A stretch of 52,071 bases of DNA, from positions 1 to 52,071 of the forward strand of contig PKEA01000048.1 of assembly GCA_002862805.1 (NCBI GenBank), given 5' to 3'. The notes below the pieces were generated by a model. It saw only the letters and a program-made list of their open reading frames with translations, was not told the origin of the DNA and ran no database searches. Numbering within the stretch: the stretch's first letter is position 1; each line of letters starts with the position of its first letter. The position numbers and the translations under genes were made by a program. This document shows positions 27,752 through 36,251 of this stretch, piece by piece. Source of the DNA: Flavobacteriaceae bacterium (lineage in GTDB: Bacteria > Bacteroidota > Bacteroidia > Flavobacteriales > Flavobacteriaceae).

Positions 27752-28585
27752 TTATTTGCTCATATTTTTCATTTCCTTTTCAATCATATCATAAAACTGA
27801 TCGATTTTAGGCATAATGATAATTTTTGTTCTTCTGTTTTTAGCTCTATTAGCTGGAGAATCATTGTCTACTAATGGAATATAAGAACTTCTACCTGCAG
27901 GAATTAATTGTTTTGGGCTTACACCTAAATCAGATTGTAAAACTCTTACAATTGAAGTTGCTCTTTTAACAGATAAATCCCAGTTGTCTAATAATACCCC
28001 TCCTTTATATGGTACGTTGTCAGTGTGACTTTCTACCATACATTCAAAATCAGGCTTACTGTTAATTACTTTTGCAACTTTAGCTAAAACTCCTTTAGCT
28101 TTATCACTAACGTCATAACTTCCCGATTTAAATAATAAGTTATCAGCAATAGAAATCATAATAACTCCTTTTTCTACATTAATGTTAATGTCTGGATCAT
28201 CCATACCAACATCTTTCTTTAAACTGGTAACTAAAGCTAAAGTTACACTGTCTTTTTTAGTTAAAGCATCTTGTAATCTTGAAATTTTAAGATCTTTTTC
28301 TTTAAGACTTTCTAATGATTTTTCTAGGTTTTCAGCACCCTTAGTAGTAAGAGTAGTTAAATTCCCCATGTTGTTAATTAAATCAGAATTGTTCTTTTTC
28401 AAGAAATCAATTTGATTGGCTAAAGCTTCTCTTTCGGTTAAACAAGTGTTTAACTTAACGGTTGCAGTGTTTAATAAATCTTGAGTAGCTTTTTGTTTTG
28501 CTTCTAAATCTGTAAATTTCTTCTTAGAAACACAAGACGTCATTGAAAACGATAATACCAAAAGGGATAGGACGATTTTTTTCAT
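27752..28585 (-). CDS. OmpA-family lipoprotein
   Basis: A 277-residue lipoprotein (lipobox SMTSC). Residues about 25-125 form a coiled coil with several heptads (FTDLEAKQKATQDLLNTA onward). The C-terminal ~130 residues are an OmpA-type peptidoglycan-binding domain: MISIADNLLFKSGSYD, then VESHTDNVPYK, and the anchoring NRAKNRRTKI. It is expected to tether the outer membrane to peptidoglycan from the periplasmic face. Close homologues are common in Flavobacteria. Two TAATTTTG boxes (28590-28597 and 28608-28615, minus strand) lie directly upstream. Confidence 0.92.
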   Translation of the reverse strand: MKKIVLSLLVLSFSMTSCVSKKKFTDLEAKQKATQDLLNTATVKLNTCLTEREALANQIDFLKKNNSDLINNMGNLTTLTTKGAENLEKSLESLKEKDLKISRLQDALTKKDSVTLALVTSLKKDVGMDDPDININVEKGVIMISIADNLLFKSGSYDVSDKAKGVLAKVAKVINSKPDFECMVESHTDNVPYKGGVLLDNWDLSVKRATSIVRVLQSDLGVSPKQLIPAGRSSYIPLVDNDSPANRAKNRRTKIIIMPKIDQFYDMIEKEMKNMSK

Positions 28586-28659
28586 AAATCAAAATTATTA
28601 TTTTAAGCAAAATTAATAACAAGATTCGTGCCTAAAAAATATAAAAACACAAACTATTG

Positions 28660-29655
28660 TTAAATTATTTTATCAAAATGAGTTCTTTTTTTTATAAAGT
28701 ACTGAAAAATAATTGATTTCGTTTTAAAATAATTTTCTTTTTGAGTGTTTTTTCTTTTGTTAAGGAAATAAAATAAACGTTTATAGAAGTAAAAATGGGC
28801 TTTTAATATTGAAAATATGTGTTTAAAGTTTCCTTGAATTAAAAATCGAATACCAGCAATACCGTCCAAGATAAGTCTAAAAAATAAAATAGGGAATAAT
28901 TTATTTGTTGGAAGGTTTTTTGTTAACATCCATAAAGAATTCCTAAAATTTAAAAAGGTCTTTTGTGGACTTCCTACGTTTAAAGTTGCACCACCAACGT
29001 GATAAACTACTGATTTATAATTATATATTATTCTGTAACCTTCATTAAAAGCTCTCCAACACAAATCTATTTCTTCTTGATGGGCAAAAAAATCGGCATC
29101 AAAACCATTTAATTTATGAAACACTTCTTTTCTAATGAAAAAGCAAGCACCACTTGCCCAAAATATTTCGGTAGTATCATTGTATTGACTGTTGTCTTTT
29201 TCAATTGTTTCAAAAATTCGTCCTCTACAAAACGGAAATCCGTATTTATCAATAAATCCTCCTGCTGCTCCGGCATATTCAAAATAATCTTTATTGTTAT
29301 ATGCTAAGATTTTTGGTTGAATAATCGCCACTTTAGAATCATTATTAAAAGTAGAAAGAATAGGTTGTAACCAATTTTCGGTAACTTCAATATCTGAATT
29401 TACTAATGCATAATAAGGTTCTTCTACATTTTCAAGAGCAATATTATATCCTTTAGCAAAACCAAAATTACCTGTGTTCTGAATAATTTTCACAGATGGA
29501 AATTCATTTTGAAGCACTTCAATAGAGCCATCTGTAGAAGCATTGTCTGCAACATAAACGGTTGCTTCAGCAGAAAATTGAATAACTGAAGGAAGAAATT
29601 CTCTTAAAAGTTTTTCTCCGTTCCAATTTAAAATGACTACAGCTATTTTTTTCAT
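28660..29655 (-). CDS. Glycosyltransferase family 2 protein
   Basis: A 331-residue GT-A fold enzyme. It begins VVILNWNGEKLL, contains VADNASTDGS (nucleotide-sugar site) and NSDIEV in place of a strict DxD, and has the acceptor-side motif EEIDLCWRAFNEGYRI. This subgroup resembles rhamnosyl- or galactofuranosyl-type transferases that act on surface polysaccharides. A hydrophobic C-terminal stretch (LFPILFFRLILDGIAGIRFL) suggests membrane association. It starts seven bases after the HsdR-N gene, hence a two-gene operon, though with no evident functional link. No other polysaccharide genes are adjacent. Confidence 0.9.
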   Translation of the reverse strand: MKKIAVVILNWNGEKLLREFLPSVIQFSAEATVYVADNASTDGSIEVLQNEFPSVKIIQNTGNFGFAKGYNIALENVEEPYYALVNSDIEVTENWLQPILSTFNNDSKVAIIQPKILAYNNKDYFEYAGAAGGFIDKYGFPFCRGRIFETIEKDNSQYNDTTEIFWASGACFFIRKEVFHKLNGFDADFFAHQEEIDLCWRAFNEGYRIIYNYKSVVYHVGGATLNVGSPQKTFLNFRNSLWMLTKNLPTNKLFPILFFRLILDGIAGIRFLIQGNFKHIFSILKAHFYFYKRLFYFLNKRKNTQKENYFKTKSIIFQYFIKKRTHFDKII

Positions 29656-29662
29656 TTTTCTT

Positions 29663-30115
29663 TTAATTCTTAATGCTAATTTCTGGTAATTCTTTCAAAA
29701 ACGAATATTTTTCATTTTCAAAATCCATTTCGCAAAAGTAATGATTTAGTCCGTTGGTAACCATTAAATATTGAGCATTTAAAATTAAATTATAACGCGC
29801 AATTTGATCAAAAGTTTTTTGGTCAATTTTAATTTCTGGAGCTTTACATTCAATTAATAAAAAAATAGAACCATCAGAATTGAACACAACAATATCATAT
29901 CGTTTATTCATTCCACTAACTTTGACTATTTTTTCAACGTTTATTAATGATTTTGGATATTTTTTTTCATCAATTAAAAATTCAACTACATGTTGTCTAA
30001 CCCATTCTTCTGGAGTAAGAAGAATAAATTTTTTTCTAATCTTATCAAAAATAGACACTTTATTTTCACTATTTTTGAATCGGAAAGAATATTTTGGAAA
30101 ATTTAATGGTTGCAT
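29663..30115 (-). CDS. HsdR N-terminal-like (PD-(D/E)xK nuclease fold) protein
   Basis: A 150-residue protein matching the N-terminal nuclease domain of type I restriction subunit R. It has TPEEWVRQHVVEFLI, then the catalytic D-ExK pattern in KRYDIVVF and LLIECKAP, and a following QIARYN. The ATPase/translocase part is absent, and no hsdM/hsdS genes are near, so it is not a restriction system. Stand-alone proteins of this kind are widespread in Flavobacteria, usually next to holA as here. Their role is unknown; the intact catalytic residues suggest real nuclease activity. Confidence 0.87.
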   Translation of the reverse strand: MQPLNFPKYSFRFKNSENKVSIFDKIRKKFILLTPEEWVRQHVVEFLIDEKKYPKSLINVEKIVKVSGMNKRYDIVVFNSDGSIFLLIECKAPEIKIDQKTFDQIARYNLILNAQYLMVTNGLNHYFCEMDFENEKYSFLKELPEISIKN

Positions 30116-30176
30116 AAGCCAAAATTACTCAAAATTTACAAACTGCCAACTAATTACTGAACACTGCAAACTGATC

Positions 30177-31181
30177 ATGGACGAAGTCATTCAAATTACA
30201 AAAGATATAAAATCTGGAAACATTAAGCCTATCTATTTTTTTATGGGTGAAGAACCTTATTATATAGATAAGTTGACAGAGTTTATTGAAGATAATGTAT
30301 TGCAAGAGCATGAACGCGATTTTAATCAGACTGTTATTTATGGAAGAGACACAAGTATTGAAGATATAGTTTCAACAGCAAAGCGTTTTCCAATGATGGC
30401 CGATAGACAAGTTGTAATTGTTAAAGAAGCTCAAGAATTATCTCGAACTATTGATAAAATTGATTCATATATTGAAAATCCGCAACCTACTACCGTTTTA
30501 GTTTTTGCATATAAATACAAAACATTAGATAAACGTAAAAAAATAACTAAAACACTTGCTAAGGCAGGAGTTGTTTATGAAAGTAAAAAACTTTATGAAA
30601 ATCAAGTGGGTGATTGGATTAAAAGAACATTATCTGGTAAAGATTATAGTATTGAGCCAAAGGCAGCTGCGATGTTGGTAGAATTCTTAGGAAATGATTT
30701 GTCAAAGATAAGTAATGAATTAGATAAATTAAAAATTATCCTTCCCAAAGGTCATACGTTTACACCGCATGATATTGAAGAAAATATAGGAATTAGTAAA
30801 GATTATAATAATTTTGAACTCCGAAAAGCTATAGGCGAGAAAGACCAAATAAAAGCATATAAAATTGCTGAATATTTTTCTCAAAATCCAAAAGACAATC
30901 CTATTGTTGTTACTACAGGAATGGTTTTTGGATTCTTTTCTCAATTATTGCAATATCATGGATTAAAAGATAAATCTAAACAAAACGTTGCTTCTGTTTT
31001 AAGAGTAAATCCTTTTTTTGTAAAAGATTTTGAAGTTGGTTTTCGTAATTATCCTATGAAAAAAGTAAGCGCAATAATAACCACTTTACGAGATGTAGAC
31101 TTAAAAAGTAAAGGTGTTAATTCTAACTCTATCCCGCAGAGAGATTTACTACAGGAAATGTTAGTTAAGATTTTTAATTAA
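30177..31181 (+). CDS. holA: DNA polymerase III subunit delta
   Basis: A 334-residue clamp-loader subunit, which opens the sliding clamp. The N-terminus KPIYFFMGEEPYYIDKLTEF corresponds to the family's start, followed by the RecA-like region (FPMMADRQVVIVKEA) and the helical collar (LVEFLGNDLSKISNELDKL). Length agrees with bacterial HolA. The ATG at 30177 is chosen; the open frame reaches far upstream, but that part is antisense to the HsdR-N gene. The two genes are divergent, with 61 bases between their start codons. Confidence 0.92.
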   Translation: MDEVIQITKDIKSGNIKPIYFFMGEEPYYIDKLTEFIEDNVLQEHERDFNQTVIYGRDTSIEDIVSTAKRFPMMADRQVVIVKEAQELSRTIDKIDSYIENPQPTTVLVFAYKYKTLDKRKKITKTLAKAGVVYESKKLYENQVGDWIKRTLSGKDYSIEPKAAAMLVEFLGNDLSKISNELDKLKIILPKGHTFTPHDIEENIGISKDYNNFELRKAIGEKDQIKAYKIAEYFSQNPKDNPIVVTTGMVFGFFSQLLQYHGLKDKSKQNVASVLRVNPFFVKDFEVGFRNYPMKKVSAIITTLRDVDLKSKGVNSNSIPQRDLLQEMLVKIFN

Positions 31182-31212
31182 ATCTTCTGTAATACAAAAG
31201 ATATTCTTTTTG

Positions 31213-31220
31213 TATATTTG
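31213..31220 (+). promoter_or_regulatory. Putative -7 box of the small membrane protein gene
   Basis: TATATTTG is an exact TAnnTTTG match, 27 bases before the start codon. Confidence 0.55.
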
Positions 31221-31247
31221 TTGTCCTCAAATTTTAATTTTTAAACA

Positions 31248-31430
31248 ATGGGAATGAATAAAAATACAGTGTTAGCTTGGGCTACTTTTATAATGATTTT
31301 AATGGGATTTTTATTAATTGGACTTGGAATATATAGATATGCAGATGTGGCAGGTTGGGGATTCTCGGCCGTAGGAGTTGGTTTCTTTGCTATTGCATGG
31401 GTTTTCAATGCATTAAAAGGAAGAGTTTAA
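31248..31430 (+). CDS. Small flavobacterial membrane protein (CAL67264-like)
   Basis: A 60-residue protein with two hydrophobic segments (VLAWATFIMILMGFLLIGLG and FSAVGVGFFAIAWVFNAL) separated by RYADVAGWG, and a short basic end. From memory this matches a family annotated in Flavobacteria as CAL67264 family membrane protein, of unknown function. It has its own promoter box and lies 57 bases before ettA, so it may head a transcript with it. Confidence 0.8.
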   Translation: MGMNKNTVLAWATFIMILMGFLLIGLGIYRYADVAGWGFSAVGVGFFAIAWVFNALKGRV

Positions 31431-31487
31431 ATAAATTAACAATTAATATTTTAACAAATAATAAGTTTAACAAATCAACAAAAAATA

Positions 31488-33182
31488 ATGTCAGACGATA
31501 AAAAAGTAATATTTTCAATGTCTAAAGTAAACAAGATTTACTCTAGTACAAACAAACAAGTTTTAAAAGATATCTATTTAAGCTTTTTTTATGGAGCAAA
31601 AATTGGTATTCTAGGTTTAAACGGTTCTGGTAAATCTTCATTATTAAAAATTATTGCTGGCTTAGATAAAAACTATCAAGGAGATGTTGTTTTTGCACCA
31701 AATTATACCGTAGGATATTTAGAACAAGAACCACAATTAGACGAAACAAAAACAGTTATTGACATTGTAAAAGAAGGAGCTGCAGAAATTTATGCACTTT
31801 TAGACGAATTCAATAAAATTAATGACAGTTTTGGACTTCCAGAAGTTTATGAAGATGCAGATAAAATGCAAAAACTTATGGACCGTCAAGCAGAACTGCA
31901 AGATAAAATTGATGCAGCTGGTGCTTGGGAAATAGATAATAAATTGGAAGTTGCTATGGATGCACTTCGTACTCCAGAAGCAGATACTCCAATAAATGTA
32001 CTTTCTGGTGGAGAAAAACGTAGAGTAGCCTTATGTCGTTTACTTTTACAACAGCCTGATGTTTTATTACTTGATGAGCCAACCAATCACTTGGATGCAG
32101 AATCAGTACTTTGGTTAGAACAACATTTACAACAATACGCAGGAACAGTAATTGCTGTAACACACGATAGATATTTCTTAGATAATGTAGCAGGTTGGAT
32201 TCTTGAGTTAGATAGAGGTGAAGGTATTCCTTGGAAAGGAAATTATTCTTCTTGGTTAGACCAAAAATCTAAACGAATGGAGCAAGAAGAAAAAACGGCT
32301 TCAAAACGTAGAAAAACACTTGAACGTGAGTTGGATTGGGTTCGTCAAGGAGCAAAAGGTAGACAAACAAAACAAAAAGCACGTTTACAGAACTATGATA
32401 AACTTTTAAATGAAGATCAAAAAGCTTTAGATGAAAAGTTAGAAATCTATATTCCTAATGGACCACGTTTAGGTACAAATGTAATAGAAGCTAAAAATGT
32501 TGCAAAAGCATTTGGAGATAAATTATTATATGATGACTTGAATTTCACTTTGCCACAAGCAGGAATAGTTGGAATTATTGGACCTAATGGTGCTGGTAAA
32601 TCAACTATTTTTAAAATGATTATGGGCGAGCAACAACCAGATGGTGGAACTTTTTCTATTGGAGAAACAGTTAAAATAGCTTATGTAGACCAAACGCATT
32701 CAAATATTGATCCTGAAAAATCAATTTATGATAATTTTTGTGATGGACAAGAATTAATGATGATGGGAGGAAGACAAGTAAATTCTCGTGCTTATCTTTC
32801 ACGTTTTAATTTTGGTGGAAGTGATCAAAATAAAAAAGTATCTACTTTATCAGGTGGAGAAAGAAATCGACTTCATTTGGCAATGACACTTAAAGAAGAA
32901 GGAAATGTTCTTTTGCTAGATGAGCCAACAAATGATTTAGATATTAATACGTTAAGAGCTTTAGAAGAAGGATTGGAAAATTTTGCAGGATGTGCAGTTA
33001 TTATTTCCCATGATAGATGGTTTTTAGATAGAGTTTGTACTCATATTTTAGCCTTTGAAGGAGATTCTCAAGTTTATTGTTTTGAAGGAAGTTTCTCTGA
33101 GTATGAAGAAAATAAGAAAAAAAGACTTGGTAAAGACGTAACTCCTACAAGAATTAAATACAAGAAATTAATTAGAAATTAA
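31488..33182 (+). CDS. ettA: Energy-dependent translational throttle protein EttA (ABC-F)
   Basis: A 564-residue ABC-F ATPase with two complete nucleotide sites: GLNGSGKSS and GPNGAGKST (Walker A), LSGGEKRRVAL and LSGGERNRLHL (signatures), and [11 protein letters not shown] and [11 protein letters not shown] (Walker B). The linker carries the arm/toothpick region (RRKTLERELDWVRQGAKGR). This and the overall length fit EttA, which binds the ribosomal E site and gates entry into elongation according to the ATP/ADP ratio. It is followed directly by a strong terminator. Confidence 0.95.
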   Translation: MSDDKKVIFSMSKVNKIYSSTNKQVLKDIYLSFFYGAKIGILGLNGSGKSSLLKIIAGLDKNYQGDVVFAPNYTVGYLEQEPQLDETKTVIDIVKEGAAEIYALLDEFNKINDSFGLPEVYEDADKMQKLMDRQAELQDKIDAAGAWEIDNKLEVAMDALRTPEADTPINVLSGGEKRRVALCRLLLQQPDVLLLDEPTNHLDAESVLWLEQHLQQYAGTVIAVTHDRYFLDNVAGWILELDRGEGIPWKGNYSSWLDQKSKRMEQEEKTASKRRKTLERELDWVRQGAKGRQTKQKARLQNYDKLLNEDQKALDEKLEIYIPNGPRLGTNVIEAKNVAKAFGDKLLYDDLNFTLPQAGIVGIIGPNGAGKSTIFKMIMGEQQPDGGTFSIGETVKIAYVDQTHSNIDPEKSIYDNFCDGQELMMMGGRQVNSRAYLSRFNFGGSDQNKKVSTLSGGERNRLHLAMTLKEEGNVLLLDEPTNDLDINTLRALEEGLENFAGCAVIISHDRWFLDRVCTHILAFEGDSQVYCFEGSFSEYEENKKKRLGKDVTPTRIKYKKLIRN

Positions 33183-33184
33183 AT

Positions 33185-33218
33185 AAAAAAAATCCTGATT
33201 TTATCAGGATTTTTTTTA
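33185..33218 (+). terminator. Terminator of ettA
   Basis: AAAAAATCCTGAT and ATCAGGATTTTTT form a stem with a short loop and T-run. Confidence 0.92.
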
Positions 33219-33242
33219 TTTTTAATTCTCTCAAAAAAACAT

Positions 33243-33250
33243 CATATTTG
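33243..33250 (+). promoter_or_regulatory. Possible -7 box of the hybrid kinase gene
   Basis: CATATTTG differs from TAnnTTTG at one base. It lies only ten bases before the ATG, which would give an almost leaderless transcript. Confidence 0.3.
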
Positions 33251-33260
33251 AGAATAAGTA

Positions 33261-35504
33261 ATGACAAGAACTAAGCTATTTACACTATTCATTTTAAGTT
33301 TAATTTTTTCTATAAATTCTTTTTCACAAGAAATAGAATTTACTTCAAAAGATATTAAAGAACTATTATCCAAATCTGGAAATCATTTTCTAAATCTGGA
33401 AAGTGATAAGTCATTACAATATGCCAATAAAGCACTAGAATATTCAATACAAATAAACGAAAACGAATTAATCGCTAAATCTTATAACCTAATAGGTTTA
33501 AATTTTGCAGATTTTTCAGATGAAAAAAAAGCAATTGAATATTATAAAAAAGGTTTAGATTACGCAAATAAAACTAGTAATGATACTATAAAATGTTGGT
33601 TGTCTAATAATATTGCTAATTTATACAGTTATCATAAAATTGATTTTAAAGAAAGTATAAAGTATTATAAAATAGGACTTGATTATTCTGTTAAGTTGAA
33701 TGATGTTTATGAAATAACTTTTAATAAGTTAAATATGGTAACCGCTTATTTCTCAATGGGTGATTATCAAAGCGGAATTGTATATTTAAATGAAGTAAAA
33801 AAATATGTAGATAACAAAGGAGATATAGAGGCTAAAATTACTTTAAACTCTCTTTATGCAGATTATTACAATCAATTAAACCAAGACATTAAAGCAGAGC
33901 AATACTATTTAAAAGCATTAGAATATTGCTTTCAAAATAAAGTTGGGTTTATTAATTCTCATGTTTCAAATACTTTTAAAGATATTTCTAATTTTTATTT
34001 TAAGAAAAAAGACTTTGTTAAAGCATATGACTTTCTTCATAAACATGATTCACTGCAGGATCTTATTTATAGCGAAGAAAGAACTAAAGAAGTTAAAATA
34101 GCCGGACAAGAAATAGAAAAAAACGAAGCAAAAAGAATAATTGAAAAAATTGAAGCAGAAAAAGTTATTCAAGATGAAAAGTTATTCAACACTAAAGTTA
34201 TACTTTTTTTGTTTTTCATCATTTTTACCATTCTTTTTTTATTACTTTTTATTTTAATCAAAAATAATAAGAATAAGAGAGATTCAAATTTAAGATTAAA
34301 ACTTGCTAATGAAGAACTAAAACTCGCAAAAGAAAGAGCTGAAGAAGCTTCAAATATTAAAACCCAATTTATTTCTAACATTAGTCATGAGTTAAGAACA
34401 CCTTTATATGGTGTTATTGGAATGACAGAAATTATTGAAGAAGAACATAAAGAATTAAGAGAAAGTCAGCATTTAAAATCACTTAAGTTTTCAGCAAAAT
34501 ATTTACTAGCTTTAGTAAATGATATTTTAAAAGTATATAAAATTGAAGAACAAAAAATAGTATTAGAAAACACCTTGTTTAATTTAGAAGATGAATTAGA
34601 AACTATAGTAAATTCATTACATATTATCGCAAAAACAAATAATAACAAAATTACGATTGAAATTGATAAAAGTATTCCTGAATTTTTATTTGGTGATAAA
34701 ATTAGACTTTCTCAAATTCTAATAAACTTATTAAGTAATTCTTTAAAGTTTACAAATAATGGCGAGATTAAAGTTATAGCTAAAGCCGAAAATTATAATG
34801 AGAGTAATTTAAATTTAATCTTAGAAGTAATTGATAATGGTATAGGTATTCCAAAAGAGTTTCATGAAACAATTTTTGAAAAATTTGTTCAAATTGACCG
34901 AAGAAATGATGATTATCAAGGTACAGGATTAGGTTTAACTATTGTAAAAAAACTGGTAGATTTATTTAATGGTACAATTCAGCTTAAAAGTGAAATAGGT
35001 ATTGGTACAACTTTTACCTTAAACCTTCCATTTCAATCTGGAGTAGACAAAACAATTGAGATGATAAATTCTCAAGAAGTAGATTTGTCTAATTATTCTA
35101 ATTATAAGATATTAATTGTTGAAGATAATAAAATCAATCAAGTTGTTACAAAGCGCTTACTTGAAAATCATAAATTTATTTGTACCATTGTCGAAGACGG
35201 TTTTAGTGCTATTGAAGTTTTAAAAACCGAAGAATTTGATGCCATTTTAATGGATATTAATATGCCAAAAATTAATGGATTCGAAACTTCAAAAATTATT
35301 AGAAGTAATGGTATTAAAATTCCTATTATTGCCGTTACAGCATTTGATAGACAGGAAATTGAAGAAAAAATGATAGATGCAGATATAAATGATGTAATCG
35401 TAAAACCATTTGAGCCAGCTAAGTTATTCCAAATGATTTATAGACTTATCAATGATAAATCTTTAAATTATTCCAAGGATAAAAAAAATAGAGAAAACGA
35501 TTAA
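33261..35504 (+). CDS. Hybrid sensor histidine kinase with TPR sensor region and receiver domain
   Basis: A 747-residue protein. A signal peptide (to about NSFSQE) is followed by a periplasmic helical region with several TPR-like repeats (YYKKGLDYANK, YYKIGLDYSVK, YYLKALEYCFQ). A transmembrane helix lies at about 311-335, then a coiled linker. HisKA has His376 in SHELRTPLYG. The ATPase domain has N (LLSNSLKF), G1 (DNGIGI) and G2 (GTGLGLTI) boxes. The receiver has phospho-acceptor Asp665 in ILMDINMPK and Lys in VIVKPF. No DNA-binding domain is fused, so output must pass to another protein. TPR sensors in Bacteroidota kinases are thought to respond to protein partners. The last 42 bases overlap the converging tauE gene. 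Confidence 0.93.
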   Translation: MTRTKLFTLFILSLIFSINSFSQEIEFTSKDIKELLSKSGNHFLNLESDKSLQYANKALEYSIQINENELIAKSYNLIGLNFADFSDEKKAIEYYKKGLDYANKTSNDTIKCWLSNNIANLYSYHKIDFKESIKYYKIGLDYSVKLNDVYEITFNKLNMVTAYFSMGDYQSGIVYLNEVKKYVDNKGDIEAKITLNSLYADYYNQLNQDIKAEQYYLKALEYCFQNKVGFINSHVSNTFKDISNFYFKKKDFVKAYDFLHKHDSLQDLIYSEERTKEVKIAGQEIEKNEAKRIIEKIEAEKVIQDEKLFNTKVILFLFFIIFTILFLLLFILIKNNKNKRDSNLRLKLANEELKLAKERAEEASNIKTQFISNISHELRTPLYGVIGMTEIIEEEHKELRESQHLKSLKFSAKYLLALVNDILKVYKIEEQKIVLENTLFNLEDELETIVNSLHIIAKTNNNKITIEIDKSIPEFLFGDKIRLSQILINLLSNSLKFTNNGEIKVIAKAENYNESNLNLILEVIDNGIGIPKEFHETIFEKFVQIDRRNDDYQGTGLGLTIVKKLVDLFNGTIQLKSEIGIGTTFTLNLPFQSGVDKTIEMINSQEVDLSNYSNYKILIVEDNKINQVVTKRLLENHKFICTIVEDGFSAIEVLKTEEFDAILMDINMPKINGFETSKIIRSNGIKIPIIAVTAFDRQEIEEKMIDADINDVIVKPFEPAKLFQMIYRLINDKSLNYSKDKKNREND

Positions 35505-36236
35505 TAAAAAAGCAACCAATTTTTGTAATGAATCAATCGTTACTTTTTTAACTAATTTATTTCCAAAATACGCTCCTAGAAAGGCTGAAATTGTCGCTAC
35601 AAATACAAGAAAATAATTTAACATATCTTTTTGCTCAATAATAGTATCTGCATAAACACTTAGTCTTGAAATATCTATAATGCATGCAATAACAACTCCA
35701 GTTGCAATAAAAGCTTCTTTAGTAAGATTAGCTCTAATTAAGAATGCACTTCTCAAAGCACCTTGATGACCAGAAAGTCCACCAAAATAACCGCTTAAAA
35801 TACCTCCAAAAGGCAAGTATTTTCTATCAAACTGTAGGTTTTTTAGTTTTGGTATAATATCCAATAAAGCAAAGAAAATTAGTAATAAACCAATTATAAC
35901 CTTTAGTGGCTCTATGTAAAATTGTTTATCAAATATTGAATAACTAATAAGAGGCGCAAGGCCTGTTAAATGTTTTAAAGTATAAGCTCCTAAAAAAGCA
36001 AAAAGAATAGCAGGAATTCCAAAAGCAAGTACAACTTTTTTATTAGCATGTTTACCTAATAAAGCCAGCTTGAATAAATTATTCAAAAAATGTACAATTG
36101 CAGTTAGCGTAATTGCAATTTCAACAGGAAAAAAAAGAGCAAATACAGGTAGTAAAATAGTTCCTAATCCAAAACCAGAAAACAAAGTTAATCCTGAAGC
36201 TAATAATGAAACAATGCAGATAATGAAATAATCCAT
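35463..36236 (-). CDS. Sulfite exporter TauE/SafE family membrane protein
   Basis: A 257-residue polytopic protein with about eight hydrophobic helices. The N-terminal SGLTLFSGFGLGTILLPVFALFF and the second-half repeat GGILSGYFGGLSGHQGALRSAFL are typical of the TauE/SafE (DUF81) permeases. The family exports sulfite, sulfoacetate or other organic anions, and the substrate here is open. It starts 15 bases after the helicase stop (one operon). Its 3' end overlaps the coding end of the hybrid kinase by 42 bases on the opposite strand, so there is no space for a terminator between them. Confidence 0.88.
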   Translation of the reverse strand: MDYFIICIVSLLASGLTLFSGFGLGTILLPVFALFFPVEIAITLTAIVHFLNNLFKLALLGKHANKKVVLAFGIPAILFAFLGAYTLKHLTGLAPLISYSIFDKQFYIEPLKVIIGLLLIFFALLDIIPKLKNLQFDRKYLPFGGILSGYFGGLSGHQGALRSAFLIRANLTKEAFIATGVVIACIIDISRLSVYADTIIEQKDMLNYFLVFVATISAFLGAYFGNKLVKKVTIDSLQKLVAFLLIVFSIFFILGII

Positions 36237-36251
36237 AGAATTACTAATAAA

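Noticed and set aside
29880..30176. 99-codon upstream extension of the holA frame
   Set aside because: It is antisense to the HsdR-N gene, and the HolA family starts at the ATG at 30177.
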